From Chrysomallon squamiferum (Eukaryota > Mollusca > Gastropoda > Neomphalida > Peltospiridae): a DNA stretch of 64,000 nt. Where the stretch lies: assembly GCA_012295275.1 (NCBI GenBank), contig CM022676.1, positions 1,358,510-1,422,509 of the forward strand, read 5' to 3'. The notes beneath the pieces were generated by a model. It was not told where the DNA came from, did no database searches, and saw only the letters and a program-made list of their open reading frames with translations. Both the position numbers and the translations under genes were made by a program. Within the stretch, counting starts at the first letter, position 1, and each line of letters starts with the position of its first letter. This document shows positions 48,829-61,129 of the stretch, one piece after another.

Positions 48829-50210
48829 ATTTAATCCATATTTAGTGACTACTCAGAAATGCCGAAACTGATGAAATCTGATAATTCCAAGAAATGTTAA
48901 TTTTGAAAAATCTGATAATTTAATAACCTTTATTTTTCTTCTCTTTTTAAAAGACCGGGTTTTTTTCTTTGGTTTTTTTTTTTTGGGGGGGGGGTTCAGA
49001 TACATATGTCAGTTAACAATAAATACTGTTCAATGATCTGACCGTGACCCTGACCCTAGCTAGGCTATAACGGCATATATATATATATAAGAACAACAAC
49101 AACCACAACAACAGCAGCAAAAACAACAACAACAACAACAATAATAACAATAATAAGCACGATAATAAGAACGATAATAACAACTATAAGAAGCTTTTAA
49201 AATATCACATTAAACTGGCGCCTTCTCTAATATGTCTAAATACCCACTATTTAAATTGTGCAGTTGGTATTAAAATTAACATTATATTTATTTATTTATT
49301 TATGTAAAAACAACAATTACTACAATAATACTAATTAAAATGATAAATAAAATAATAATTAAGAAAGAATACTGAAACAAGGGAAAAAGAAAACCTTAAG
49401 AAACGAAATAAAATGATTATTTAAGGCATATATTTATTATAAAGAAACAGTTACATTAAATACAAATAAAAAATGATAAACAAGTTTAAATAAAATCATT
49501 TTAGTGAATTTAGTAAATTATGTGAATGATCTCTATCCAGCAGACTTAAGATGTCTTCTGAATCTTTCTCATTTATTGAAAACAAATATATTTCTTTTGG
49601 TTTTGGTTTTTTTTTTTAAATAGTTTACTCAATACTCAGTCTTTTTTTTTAATTTTACCAACGTATTAAATAGTTATTTCCCTTAGACCACAAACTTCTG
49701 AAATATACTACTCCTCGCATATGCGATGTGACGGTAAATTAGTTTTGCTTTTTTTAAATGAAAAAACTAATTCTGTATAATGTTTTGTAGCAGAAAGAAC
49801 CAGCTTATTAACATTCCCTCCGTTTTCTTTGTCTTTTAAATAACCAGTTTCCTTTATTCTTGATTTATTTAATGTGCTATTATTATTTATTGAATTATTG
49901 TAAAATGCCTATTTCATTTTAATATTTTTCATTTAATTTTATTTATTTATTTTCGATTTGTCTCTAAAAACAATTAATTTATTTACAAGTTATTTTTATT
50001 TTTTTGTTTATTTGCACATATACAATACCCAGTATTTAGGATATTATTTGAAAGCTATTTAAAAAATAATAAAAGCAAAGTCAAAATGTTTTAAATTCGA
50101 CTAACAATTTCGAGTAGAATACTCGTAACGGTACAAGTTACGTCATTGGACAAAATGCCCCCAGAACTTCGCCGATTTAATGGGTACAAACGACACCTGA
50201 TACTTCTTTT

Positions 50211-50218
50211 CTGTAGGG
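50211..50218. repeat. hAT target-site duplication, left
   Basis: CTGTAGGG, repeated exactly at 53102-53109 on the other side of the element and present once at the empty site 54150-54157. Confidence 0.95.
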
Positions 50219-53101
50219 CAGTGATTCTCAACCGACGTGTCGCGACACACAAGTGTGTCGCGAGGCTCCGTCAGGTGTGTCGCGAAACTTTGTGACGAAC
50301 ACCTGAAAACACGGACAATGTGCATAAATCTCCGTTTCATGTTCTACTAATATGCCTTGGAGGAAGGAACTTCCTTTCTCCAGTGAATATGCACACATTC
50401 AAAGTCCACCAATCAGTGGCCGCCACCAACCTTTGCACCTTTCACTCAAGGTCGATCAGTTGCCCATGAGACGTCAGTGTGACAGGTTGTGTGTGTGGTG
50501 TTGTTCCGCACTGGTCGTGTGTGCGCGTGCGTAATGCCGATTGCCGAATTAACTTCGCTGTGTTTTAAATTATTGTCATTCTTAAACACTTATTAGTAAA
50601 GAGATGTAGCTAACTAGGTGTATTTAGTTAAGAAATTATGCTAGTTAGAACAGACTTTGCAAATCTGTCGTCTCGGCAAATCTGTTCAGTTAACAGTGTT
50701 TACTATTTACTTACATCGAATTCAATCGTACTGCACACTCAATTTTGACCTCTAAATTACAGATGAATTTGAACTAAATTAGCTTGTGACTAATCATAAC
50801 TAGAACTGAACGCTGTTTTCTGTGCTTGCATATTTTTCAATTTGTTTATCTCAGAATCAGTGTTGTTCACGCACTTTCAAACTATTGTTTTTAGCTCGCA
50901 ACACTTGAGTTAAATCACATGGTGAATTAATTAAATAAGGATATTCAGTTTTTGTTATTGCAATGGTAGAATAAAGGTTAGTTTTTACCATATATTTCAG
51001 AAGGTGATAGAGTGAAAAAAAATTGGAACACTACTTAATGTTCCAGTTTGACACAGGAGGCTGACAGTTGACACACGGATCAGTTTAACACTGCCTGTTG
51101 TTTACTATTATTGGTTAGAGTACGCGCGTGTTAATTGCTTATGAATACATCTTCACAATGGATAAATTTGTTAAAAGGAAGGATTAGTGACGGGTGTGAG
51201 GTTGAAACAGAACATACAATGAAGCCCACAAAATCCAGCACAAAAAAGGCAAAAGTTCACCATAATAGACGGTATTGTGATGATTATTTGAAGTTTGGAT
51301 TTTCTTGGTCAGAAGATGTTGCTCAACCATGTCCATTATGAATAGTTTGTGGTGAAAAAATGGCCAATGAATCCATGGTACCAAATAAATTACAAAGACA
51401 TTTCACGACTAAACATTCCTACCTACAAGATAAAGATCTGAATTATTTTCAAAGACTGTTACAACAGCAATCAAAGCAACGCAATGTTTTTCAGAAAACA
51501 ATGACCGTGTCTGAACGGGCTCAACTCGCTTCAATTGAGGTAGCTGAAATAATAGCAATGAAATCCAAATCCCACACTTTTGCTGAGTCAGTTATCCTTC
51601 CCGCTTGTAAAAAGATGGTGAAATCCATGTTAGGCGAAACAGCTGAAAAAGAAATTAGTAAAATTCCGCTTTCAAATGATACAATACACAGGAGAATTGT
51701 AGATTTATCTGAAAACATTGAAACTAATGTTCAGAAAAAACTTGAAGGATCTAAATTTGCTTTAATAGTTGATGAATCGACCGATATCAGTAACTGCTCA
51801 GTTGCTTGTATTTGTTCGTTTCATTAATGACGATGAAATAATCAATCAGTTTGTGTGTTGTAAAGAAAGGCCAACCACTACTAGAGGTCAAGATATTTTT
51901 GATATGATAACCGGCTATCTTAAAAAAATGAATTTGACGTGGAAGTTTTGTGTTGGTATTTGTATTGATGGTGCACCATGTACGGTAGGCTGCATTAAAG
52001 GTTTTGCAACACTAGCACAGAAAGAAAATCCAAATCTTGTTCGTAGTCATTGCTTTTTACATAGAGAAGTTTTAGTTTCAAAAGTATCACAAGAAGATTT
52101 GAAGCAAGTGTTACATCAAGTAGTTGAAATTGTCAATTCTCAACATGTTCGCTTACTCATGCATACCGACGTTCGATGGCTGTCAAAAGGTAAAGTGTTA
52201 ACTCGCGTTCATGAATTACAGAAGGAATTAATAGTATTTTTTGATAAAGAAAAGCACGAAAGATTTTGTAAATATCTTCGATGTGAATTTTGGATGGCCA
52301 AAATGGAATATTTAACGGAAATATTTGGTCAACTTAATATTGTGAACAGTAGTATGCAAGGTCGAAACGAAAATATTCTAACTTCGACAGATAAATTGGT
52401 TGCCCTTAAAAAGAAAATTGTTATTTGGAAAAACAGAGCAAAGTTGGGTGAGTTTGATGTTTCCTACAACGCGTACTAACTGCACTAAAGAAATGATCCC
52501 TATCGTGGTGGAGCATCTGACAGCGCTCGAAGAAAACATCGACCACTACTTTCCGTCGCTGAACACTGAAAAGTACGACTGGGTTCGTAATCCTTTTGTA
52601 GATGTTCCTTCTAATATTGGGTTTAAATTATGCGAAGAAGAAGAATTGGCTACCATTTCAAGTGACTGCAGTCTTAAAATAAAGCATTCTGGGGTAGATA
52701 TCGACACATTTTGGATTTCAATACAAAAGGAATTTCCCGCATTAGCTGAAAAAGCCCTGTTCTTTTACAATTCTCTACTCCTTATTTGTGTGAATTGGGC
52801 TTTTCAACCTTAAATAATATAAAAACAAGAAGAGAGAAAGACTACGTTCCACTGAAGAAGAAATGAGAGTTTGCTTATCGCACATACGACCAAATATTCA
52901 AGAAGTCATAAGACAACACCAGGCACAAGTTTCACACTACGTAAGTGGCAATTCTGGGATACTAACATAATAAACTGTATCAGACAAGTCCATATATTTA
53001 TTTTACGATCTCATTATATAATATTTAAAATTATTACTGTGTCGCGACAGTTTCATGCGCTCGTAGGTATGTCGAGAGTAAAAAAAGGTTGAGAAACACT
53101 G
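50219..53101 (+). mobile_element. Full-length hAT transposon (ZBED5/Charlie-like), 2883 bp
   Basis: Terminal inverted repeats are CAGTGATTCTCAACC on the left and the complement of CAGTGTTTCTCAACC on the right (14 of 15 match). Exact 8-bp target duplications flank it. Subterminal GTGTCGCGA repeats, several near 50240-50290 and again near 53041, are typical of this hAT group. The interior carries a transposase gene with several disabling changes. The element sits in copy A of a tandem duplication, while copy B retains the unoccupied site. Confidence 0.95.
51158..52960 (+). pseudogene. hAT transposase, ZBED5/FAM200-like, inactivated
   Basis: Likely start at 51158 (MDKFVKRK), with a frame change near 51182. 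A BED zinc finger follows, in which the first Cys of the C-x2-C is replaced by TGA (51339-51341; next residues IVCGEK) and the later LQRHFTTKH is intact. The RNase H-like core shows LIVDESTDIS, a frame change near 51787, then LLVFVRFI and GICIDGAPCTVG, SHCFLHREVL and TDVRWLSKGKVL. A further shift comes near 52450. The C-terminal dimerisation region has FPALAEKAL and, after another shift near 52785, YLCELGFSTL and MRVCLSHIRPNI. At least four frameshifts and one stop make it inactive in cis. Fragments still align end to end with intact relatives. Confidence 0.9.
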
Positions 53102-53109
53102 CTGTAGGG
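53102..53109. repeat. hAT target-site duplication, right
   Basis: CTGTAGGG, identical to 50211-50218. Confidence 0.95.
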
Positions 53110-53400
53110 GAACACTGCCAGCTAAAAAAGTTGTTACATTAATCTTATAACAAATTATAATTTCAGTTTATTATGCATGAATTTGCATAAAAATAATCTA
53201 GTTTGAAAAGTTTGATTAAGTTCAGTAACTTGTTAGGAAAGGCACAGGAGATCATGGTTTGGTAATATGAACAGCCATCCTTTTCATTAATGTAATTCAT
53301 AAAACGTTAACAAAATAGACGTAAAATAGTTGAAATTGGAATTTAAAAATCAGATCAGACGGTTACCGAGCGCTCACGGAAACTTCCGATCGAATCCAAT

Positions 53401-53490
53401 ATGGTTGCGTCGAACGCCGATCGGTGTTTACAAACTTTTGAACATGTATTCCTTCATAATGCAATCAATTCTACATGGATAATTAAAAGT
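53401..53490 (+). other. ATG-led frame in duplication copy A, possible first exon
   Basis: A CpG-dense stretch precedes ATGGTTGCGTCGAACGCC. The frame begins MVASNADRCLQTFEHVFLH, and a GTAATT (weak donor, at AAAA|GTAATT) follows 88 nt later. It is the same as the frame in copy B at 54450. No downstream exon was identified and the protein is not recognised. The hAT insertion lies about 300 bp upstream. Confidence 0.3.
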
Positions 53491-53535
53491 AATTTGGGAT
53501 TTATATTATATAACCAATACCGCTTATACATAGAT

Positions 53536-54584
53536 TTTCTTTTTAAATAGTTTACTCAATACTCAGTCTTTTTTTTTAATTTTACCAACGTATTAAATAG
53601 TTATTTCCCTTAGACCACAAACTTCTGAAATATACTACTCCTCGCATATGCAATGTGACGGTAAATTAGTTTTGCTTTTTTTAAATGAAAAAACTAATTC
53701 TGTATAATGTTTTGTAGCAGAAAGAACCAGCTTATTAACATTCCCTCCGTTTTCTTTGTCTTTTAAATAACCAGTTTCCTTTATTCTTGATTTATTTAAT
53801 GTGTTATTATTATTTATTGAATTATTGTAAAATGCCTATTTCATTTTAATATTTTTCATTTAATTTTATTTATTTATTTTCGATTTGTCTCTAAAAACAA
53901 TTAATTTATTTACAAATTATTTTTATTTGAATTTTTTTTTTTTTTTTTTTTTTATTTGCACATGTACAATACCCAGTATTTAGGATATTATTTGAAAGCT
54001 ATTTAAAAAATAATAAAAGCAAAGTCAAAATGTTTTAAATTCGACTAACAATTTCGAATACTCGTAACGGTACAAGTTACCTCATTGGACAAAATGCCCC
54101 CAGAACTTCGCCGATTTAATGGGTACAAACGACACCTGATACTTCTTTTCTGTAGGGGAACACTGCCAGCTAAAAAAGTTGTTACATTAATCTTATAACA
54201 AATTATAATTTCAGTTTATTATGCATGAATTTGCATAAAAATAATCTAGTTTGAAAAGTTTGATTAAGTTCAGTAAGTTGTTAGGAAAGGCACAGGAGAT
54301 CATGGTTTGGTAATATGAATAGCCATCCTTTTCGTTAATGTAATTCATAAAACGTTAACAAAATAGACGTAAAATAGCTGAAATTGGAATTTAAAAATCA
54401 GATCAGACGGTTACCGAGCGCTCACGGAAACTTCCGATCGAAATCCAATATGGTAGCGTCGAACGCCGATCGGTGTTTACAAACTTTTGAACATGTATTC
54501 CTTCATAATGCAATCAATTCTACATGGATAATTAAAAGTAATTTGGGATTTATATTATATAACCAATACCGCTTATACATAGAT
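53536..54584. repeat. Tandem duplication, copy B (empty hAT site)
   Basis: Second copy of the ~1.04-kb segment. It holds CTGTAGGG once at 54150-54157, with the sequence otherwise continuous across the point where copy A has the hAT element. A longer T run (about 53933-53953) accounts for part of the length difference. Confidence 0.93.
54450..54537 (+). other. ATG-led frame in duplication copy B, possible first exon
   Basis: Preceded by a CpG-dense stretch (about 54400-54448) that is unusual for this window. The reading frame begins MVASNADRCLQTFEHVFLH and reads NSTWIIK before GTAATT. If spliced it would be an 88-nt coding start; unspliced it continues to a stop at 54594-54596. Only synonymous or no changes separate the two copies over these residues, but the copies are young. 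Family not recognised. Confidence 0.35.
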
Positions 54585-55059
54585 GTCTGTTACTGATTTT
54601 TGCTTTCCAAAGCAGTTTCCAGACAGATAACTTGTTGACAATACACATCAATGTTGATTGATTATTCTCCAGTAGTTAACAGTGGATGATTCTTGTTTAT
54701 CAGGAAGGGAACAAAACAATTCCACTGTGATGACTAATGACGCTGTAAAAGTTATGTGTGGTTCTACATTACAAATTAGAATTTAGTGCAGAAGAAATGA
54801 AAAGATGTGGAGCAATATTCCAGAGCGAGAGCAGGTTCCAGATTAATGTTATCAATTAAGTGAGAGCAGCAGTTTAATGAAATGGAGAGATGATTGACAG
54901 AGACTGCCTGATGGGAGGTTAACAGGTAAAGAGATAAACAGAAAGATACACAGAAAGAAAAAGAGATAGACAATTAGATCTGTAAAAGTTAGCAAATGAA
55001 CTGATGTAGATGAAGTTAGGCAGATAGGTAATCATGAATCTGTTGTGTGTTAGAGAGAG

Positions 55060-55935
55060 TGTTGCTTATGTATATGGGTTAAATAGATAGATAAATAGAT
55101 AGAAAGAGTACTTAAAAAGGGTTTAAATAGAGAGAGTGTATACGTACCATGTGTGTGTATGTGCAAGATAGACTGCTGTGTGTAACAGAGAGAGAGCGAG
55201 ATAGATTGATAGAGAGATAGTTAGACCTATTGATAGGTTGGGTAGACAGTAAATAGTACATATATAGATAGATATACACAGATACATAGATAAATTGATG
55301 TGAATGTGTCTGTGTATGTATAAATATATGTTTGTGTTAGAGAGAATGGGTATATAAATGTGTGTGACAGATGTGCTTTTTATGGATTTTTGAGAGTCAG
55401 AGATGATGATAGATAAATATAAATAAATACATGAGTGAATACATGTGTGTGTGTGTGTGTGTGTGTGTAGAGAGGGTAGATCTAGATGGATAGATGGACA
55501 CACACACACACTATATATGTGCAAACTACATACAGAGACACATAGATAGGTTCATAATATATGTTAGAGGATATGTATGTAATATGAATGTGTGAATAAG
55601 AGTATGTTTATAGTTGAATATATGTTGAATATATGTTGAATAAAGAAAGGCTAGATATAGATAGATAGATATACTGAAAGAGAGACTGATATATAGGTGT
55701 GGTTATATGTTTGTGTGTTACAGAGAGAACAGATATTGACCTGTCAATGAAACAGAGAAGTATGTGTGTTATTTTTCAGAGAATGAGAGATAATAGATAG
55801 ATAGATAGATAGATTGATAGATATTGATATAGATAGACAAACAGACAGACAGAAAGACAGAGGACTGATAGGTACATGGATATAGCAATGGGTAAATAGT
55901 TAGCTAGACAGAGAGGTGATAAGCATGTGGATATG
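55060..55935. repeat. GATA/GACA-rich degenerate simple-sequence region
   Basis: Nearly 900 bp of interrupted GATA, GACA, TAGA and GTGT units on the plus strand, with a GT run (about 55443-55469) inside. Frames through it read His-Thr or Ile-Tyr repeats and are not genes. Confidence 0.85.
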
Positions 55936-56389
55936 AGTAAGAAAATCATATGATTTCTTCATTAAAGTCTATTTCTAAAGAGGTGAGCAGGTGCAAGATT
56001 AAGCTATACCACAGGTTGACCATCAAACAGACATAGAGATAGAAAGACAAATAGAGAAATTGATGATGAAATTCATCGATTGAGTAATATGTTGATGGGG
56101 GTTGGCTTAATCTATAAACTATGATGATTAATGTATGGTGTTAGGAGGGAGGCATGACTGGAGGTACCAATAAATTGTTAATGAGAGATTAGTGATTTCT
56201 GGTATTGTTTATGAAGAGAACATTAATCTGGAAATCTTGTCTGTCTTTGTTTACTGAAAGCACAGTCTTCACCTGTTGATAAGAAGGTAAATATGATAAG
56301 ATAAGAAGGTATCTATAATCACAGAACCTACAATACTTAAATACCATAATATCTGGTAAAATAAAATAATCCATCTAATTAGAGTAATT

Positions 56390-56429
<40 letters not shown>

Positions 56430-56434
56430 GAGAG
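56390..56434. repeat. GA microsatellite
   Basis: About 20 GA units with one interruption. Confidence 0.9.
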
Positions 56435-56526
56435 ATATGTTTATATGTCCTAACTTATTCTTAACTACATGGCAATGTGTATATCTCACAGTTTCCATCT
56501 CTTATGTTGTGCACAATGATGGTGAA

Positions 56527-56804
56527 TCATTCATAGCAAACTGGACAAGTTCTTCTGCTTCTAGACCACCTCGCATCTGTGTGACAATTATCTAAAAATT
56601 CTTCTAGACATATACAACAAATACCTGACTTATCTGAAGTTTCAGTCTGTTGTGTTGATGCAGCAGCGGTGGGTGATGCTGATTTTGATGTCACTGTGAT
56701 GATTCTCCAGAGTCACATTTGGATGATTTTTGAACTTCTGGAGGCTTATCTGGGCATCCATCATCCTCTGCTTTCCGTTTCCTAGAGACTCTTTCTTTTA
56801 CCAT
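56527..56804 (-). pseudogene. RING-finger protein pseudogene fragment
   Basis: An ATG at 56804 opens a Lys/Arg- and Ser-rich frame (MVKERVSRKRKAEDDG) that stops at 56691. Moving the frame by one base at about 56694 continues coding sense, with a Ser/Thr/Ala linker and then ICCICLEEFLDNCH and SRRTCPVCYE before a stop at 56527. C-x2-C at the start and CPVC at the end are RING zinc ligands. The central ligand pair is missing, so the domain is truncated as well as frameshifted. No introns are visible, which suits a retrocopy, though no poly(A) tail was found. The exact parent is unknown. Confidence 0.6.
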
Positions 56805-57649
56805 TTTGTCTTAGTAGCTGTAACTAAATAATATTGTAGGAGAAAACTAAATAATATATCTAAAAATATCTATTAATTTTATTTTTGTTGTTAGAACTAT
56901 TTCTATTTTTATTTTATTTTTTTGTAGCAGTAAAGCTTCTTTGATTAATGTTGTCTGATTAATGTTGATCTTTTCACATTGTTTTTACATAATGAACATA
57001 TAGCTTGGAACTTTGAATGAATTAATTATATAATGTCAGTTTCGCAATCTAAAATGACAGATGTACAGAGTTTAAACTGTTTCTGGATGGTGATTTTAAA
57101 AATGTATTCAAAATCAATTAAAATCTGTTATAACACACACACACATTTAAAGTTTACATGTGATGTGGTTTCATATCATAAAAGTTATTATTTTTATTTT
57201 GTTTGCTGTTTATGGTGCCATAGCTTTTAAACCTTGTTTTTTTATCTATTTTATTATTGTTGTTCTTTTTGTTATTGATGGTCTTGTTAGGTGCTCAAAA
57301 GTGATTTTCAATTTGGGAAATTCAAGGTTGACTACACTTGACTATAGTTCCAAAGTTATGGATTTTTTAATATTGCCATTTTGAAGAAATCTGTGTTTAT
57401 AATCTTGTTTCATACTATGTCATACTATGTGTTCCAAACTCTGCAAAGTATATTTACATTGATATATAAAGATAAAGTTGGCAAAATCAGAAACATAATT
57501 AATGGTGGCTCTCAAAGACATTTCTGATTGATGTTACATTGTGATTATTTTTGTAACATTTATGCAATAAACATAACAATAAAGATACAAGCATCAGTAG
57601 AAATAAGTTGAAACAGTATGGAAGACCAAAAATAGAAGTGCTTTGGAAT

Positions 57650-58145
57650 ACCTTCACAGAGACACGCTGACAGGGAGAGATATAGATACATAGATGGATA
57701 TGCAGATCAGTATATAGACAGATTGATAGCCATATGTATATTTGTAAGGGAATATTGGTAGGTTGGTATTTAGGGAGGTAGGTATGAAGACAGCTGATAA
57801 ATTGCTATAGTTTAGGTTAAATTGATAATTGTGGATAGATACACAGACAGCTATGCAGGCATATATTGATATAGGTAAGTAGGTAGATGAATAGGTATAT
57901 AGATACCTAAATACCTATTTATCTACCTACTTACCTATATCAGTCTATGTAGGCAGATGTGACTGATCTGACAAATGCTAGACAGTTAAGAAGTGGTTAT
58001 AGATAGTCATGATGAGAGTGCAGACACACACACAAACACAGAGACTGAGAGACAGAGAGAGAGAGTAGATTAAAGAGGTCATACAGATACATGGAGAGAT
58101 GTATAGCAGGTAGGAGGGTAGATGTACAGACACATTGATAGATGG
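57650..58145. repeat. GATA-type simple repeats with embedded hairpin
   Basis: Interrupted GATAGATA and GGTAGGTA units on the plus strand continue the style of 55060-55935. A GAGA/CACA block lies at about 58020-58065. Confidence 0.7.
57868..57941. repeat. Inverted repeat with 31-bp arms
   Basis: Arm 57868-57898 and arm 57911-57941 are complementary at 30 of 31 positions, with a 12-bp spacer. The arms are built from GGTA and GATA units, so a foldback of repeat units is the likely origin. DNA could extrude a cruciform and RNA would form a long stem. Confidence 0.92.
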
Positions 58146-58741
58146 ATCAGTAAATATGAATGGACCAGTATATAAATAAGGAATAAATACAGATATTTGA
58201 GTTCCTGTTGTTATTGTTTTATGATTATTTGTTGTAACATAGTCTGAACTCCTGTGATCTACTTTGAACATTTTCGTTAGTGTTCTTTGTTTACAATGTA
58301 ATCCCATATTTTGTTTCATTTTATTTAATCTTTAAATTTTAAAATCACATAATTGACTTTCAAAAGTTATATAATTTCTGACACCTGCTCAGGTTCCTTA
58401 TAATTATAAAATGTTTAGCTTTACCCATTCCTGGATTGGATAAAAAATCAAAAACAATGTGTCTGTAATTGTAACAATAAAAATAAATAAATATATTATT
58501 AAATAAATAATAAATTTACCTGAATTAACTGCTTCTTCTGGGATAAAAATAACAACAATTTTAAACTGTCAAGTTTTTATTTGTTTCATACAGCACGGAG
58601 GGCAGTTTCATGGTGTGCAAACTAGTAAATGTTCTTTTCATTAACCTATTTACTTTATATTTCAGTTATTTATTTCAATTTTGTATTTATTTATTTTATT
58701 TTTTTTTTAATTATTATTTTTATGATTTATTTTTAGTTTGA

Positions 58742-58743
<2 letters not shown>

Positions 58744-58772
<29 letters not shown>
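58744..58772. repeat. Poly-T run
   Basis: Uninterrupted run of nearly 30 T in a wider T-rich block (58680-58800). Confidence 0.9.
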
Positions 58773-58777
<5 letters not shown>

Positions 58778-58799
58778 CATTTTTTTATTATTATTTTTT

Positions 58800-60780
58800 G
58801 ATGATGGAATTTCCTAATTGCATTTTAAAATAATGTCTTCAGAATTATTTTATTTGTTCCATTGCATCAATACTGAAAACCTTTACCAAAATGGTCTCGC
58901 CCAATGAATATGTTTGTATTGACTGGCAGTAGTTGACAAATTTCACGAGTCTCTGTTATTTAACATAGGTTATAGTTAGTTTGTGTATAAACATCCGGAA
59001 ATCAAAAACCCCACAGTTATTGTGACATAGAACAGATGTTCAAATTAAAATAATAATAATAATTATAAATATAAAATTAAAATAATTAGAAAGTTTTATT
59101 TGAATTCAGTTCAGAATTGTTCTTATAATAGAATAATAATTATTTATAATGATAATAATATTTTATTAGTACTTATTAAATATATAGTTAACTGCTATTA
59201 TTGATTATATTCAATTTAAAAAAAAAAATCGCTTTGGACTAACATTAAATTTTTAAAAAAAGAGAAAAAAAGTGACCATCTTATTTTGGCATTTGTATGT
59301 CAACCAACGTAAAACCAAAGGATATTTTTATTTATACCTGAAATTAAATCCGCTGATGTAAATCTTAATAGACTGCATGTGCATGGGTGTCAAATAATAA
59401 TAAAAAGACATTATTAACTTCCATTTTTCAAAATACCATATTTTAGTTATTAATTTATTTAACATTTTAAAAATAGTTATTTACATCCATCAAAATATGT
59501 ATTTTATTTAAACATATGGATACACATTGCTATCTGTCTGTCTAAATTTTCCAGAAAATGTACATTCCAATACGTTATGTTTGGTTCATTAATAAAAAAA
59601 AATGAAAAGAAAAGAAAAGAAAAGTAACAATAAAATGAATACCTATAAATAAAAAATGAAAATGAAAAAGAATATTTTTTTTTTACTTTTCACTGAAAAA
59701 ATGAAAATAAAATAAAATATATTTATTTTACACACACACATGCACACACACGCTGTGGTGATTTTAAATCCATGATAATAAACAAAACCGTAACATATTT
59801 TCAAGCTGGGTTGTGGGATTATCATATTTACTTCTTCAGCTTTACTGTAAACAAAAAGAAAGAAATGTTTAGTAACCTTCCATTGTTTATGAAATTGAAA
59901 ATTATTTACATAAACATGATTAGAATCTTCCAAAAATGCAATTTCTACAGTTTAAAAAAGCACATTAATTTACATTTTTCAATTTTTAAAGACAAATAAT
60001 AACTCCCCCTCTACCTCTAAATATATGTAATGAAATATTACGTCATTGCCATACAGTTTGCTGGTTTTGTTACCCATCATTATCATGAATAAAAAAACAC
60101 GTAGCTCTAATGCTACTAATTGAAAGATAAACTGTTTTGCTTTGTTAAATTATCGACAGAGAAGGTTATAAAATAAGCAGATGTACTACCAATAAAAATC
60201 TTAAAAACTTTGCTAATCTCATTTTTATCTTATAAAGGCTATTCCTTATACTTTCTGAATGGGTGCATTTAATATTAAAATATATTATTATTATCTCTAT
60301 TAATGTTGCTGTCATTGCCATTGTAAAGGGGTTGTTCCTAATATTTTAGTTGCATTCATCATTCTTTTGCTTTTTATTAACTATTATTCACATTTTCTTA
60401 TTATTCAAATCCTGTACTAAAATGTATTATTACTATTTCTATTGATATCACCATCATTAGCAACAGTGTTGATCCTACTTCTCATTACTGTTTAGCACTT
60501 TTTATTAAATATTCTTCATACTTTCTGAACGGGCACAGCACCTACTAAAATACATATTGTAAATTCTGTTAATGTCATTGAGTTGCTGTCATAACGGCAT
60601 TGTTCTCAACGTTCTTGGTGATCTTCTCCTTATTCTTTTGCTTGTTATTAACTATTATTCAAACTTTTTTAGCATTCAGATCCTATACTAAACTCTATTA
60701 ATGCTATTTCTATTAATATCGCCATATTTTTCTGTGTTAACGGCATTGATCCTAGCTTTGTTGGAGTGATATTTTGGGTG
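58800..60780. other. AT-rich spacer without recognised gene
   Basis: Small TTA and CA runs only. Three loosely similar blocks near 60240-60330, 60410-60490 and 60650-60750 share CTATTAATG and TCATTGCCAT-type strings and may be an old repeat. Confidence 0.45.
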
Positions 60781-60814
60781 ATTTGACACAGAATGACCCA
60801 TAACTATCTTCTGC

Positions 60815-61086
60815 TGTCTATCTAAGTTTATGAGTATAATATACCTACTTGTCTCATTTGCTATCTATACATAATTCTATTTCCTTTCATCCACCTTTCA
60901 TCTGGCTATTTGCTTACAGTGAGAAAAAGTAGTTTTGAGAAATGTAGTTGGATTTCTATATCTTTCATTACATTCCTCTATGGCTTTCTACTTAACTTTG
61001 TTCCTTTCTATCAATCTATTGATCTGTTTATAAATATTTGTATAATCTGTCAGTCTCTCCATCAGTCTGTCTGTCTCTCTCTGTTT

Positions 61087-61129
<43 letters not shown>

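Larger units (their letters stand above)
49614..53535. repeat. Tandem duplication, copy A (interrupted by a hAT element)
   Basis: After removing the 2883-bp hAT insertion and one 8-bp target copy, this segment is about 1.03 kb and matches 53536-54584 with only scattered differences. Examples are GCGATGTGACGG against GCAATGTGACGG, and ATGGTTGCG against ATGGTAGCG. The copies abut, so this is a recent tandem segmental duplication. Confidence 0.93.

Noticed and set aside
49614-54584. Copies A and B as long terminal repeats of a retroelement around the hAT
   Set aside because: The hAT has its own inverted repeats and target duplications inside copy A, and nothing but the copies' junction lies between A and B, so this is a tandem duplication.
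55123-55524. 133-codon minus-strand frame
   Set aside because: Built of Ile-Tyr and His-Thr repeats from GATA and GT simple sequence.
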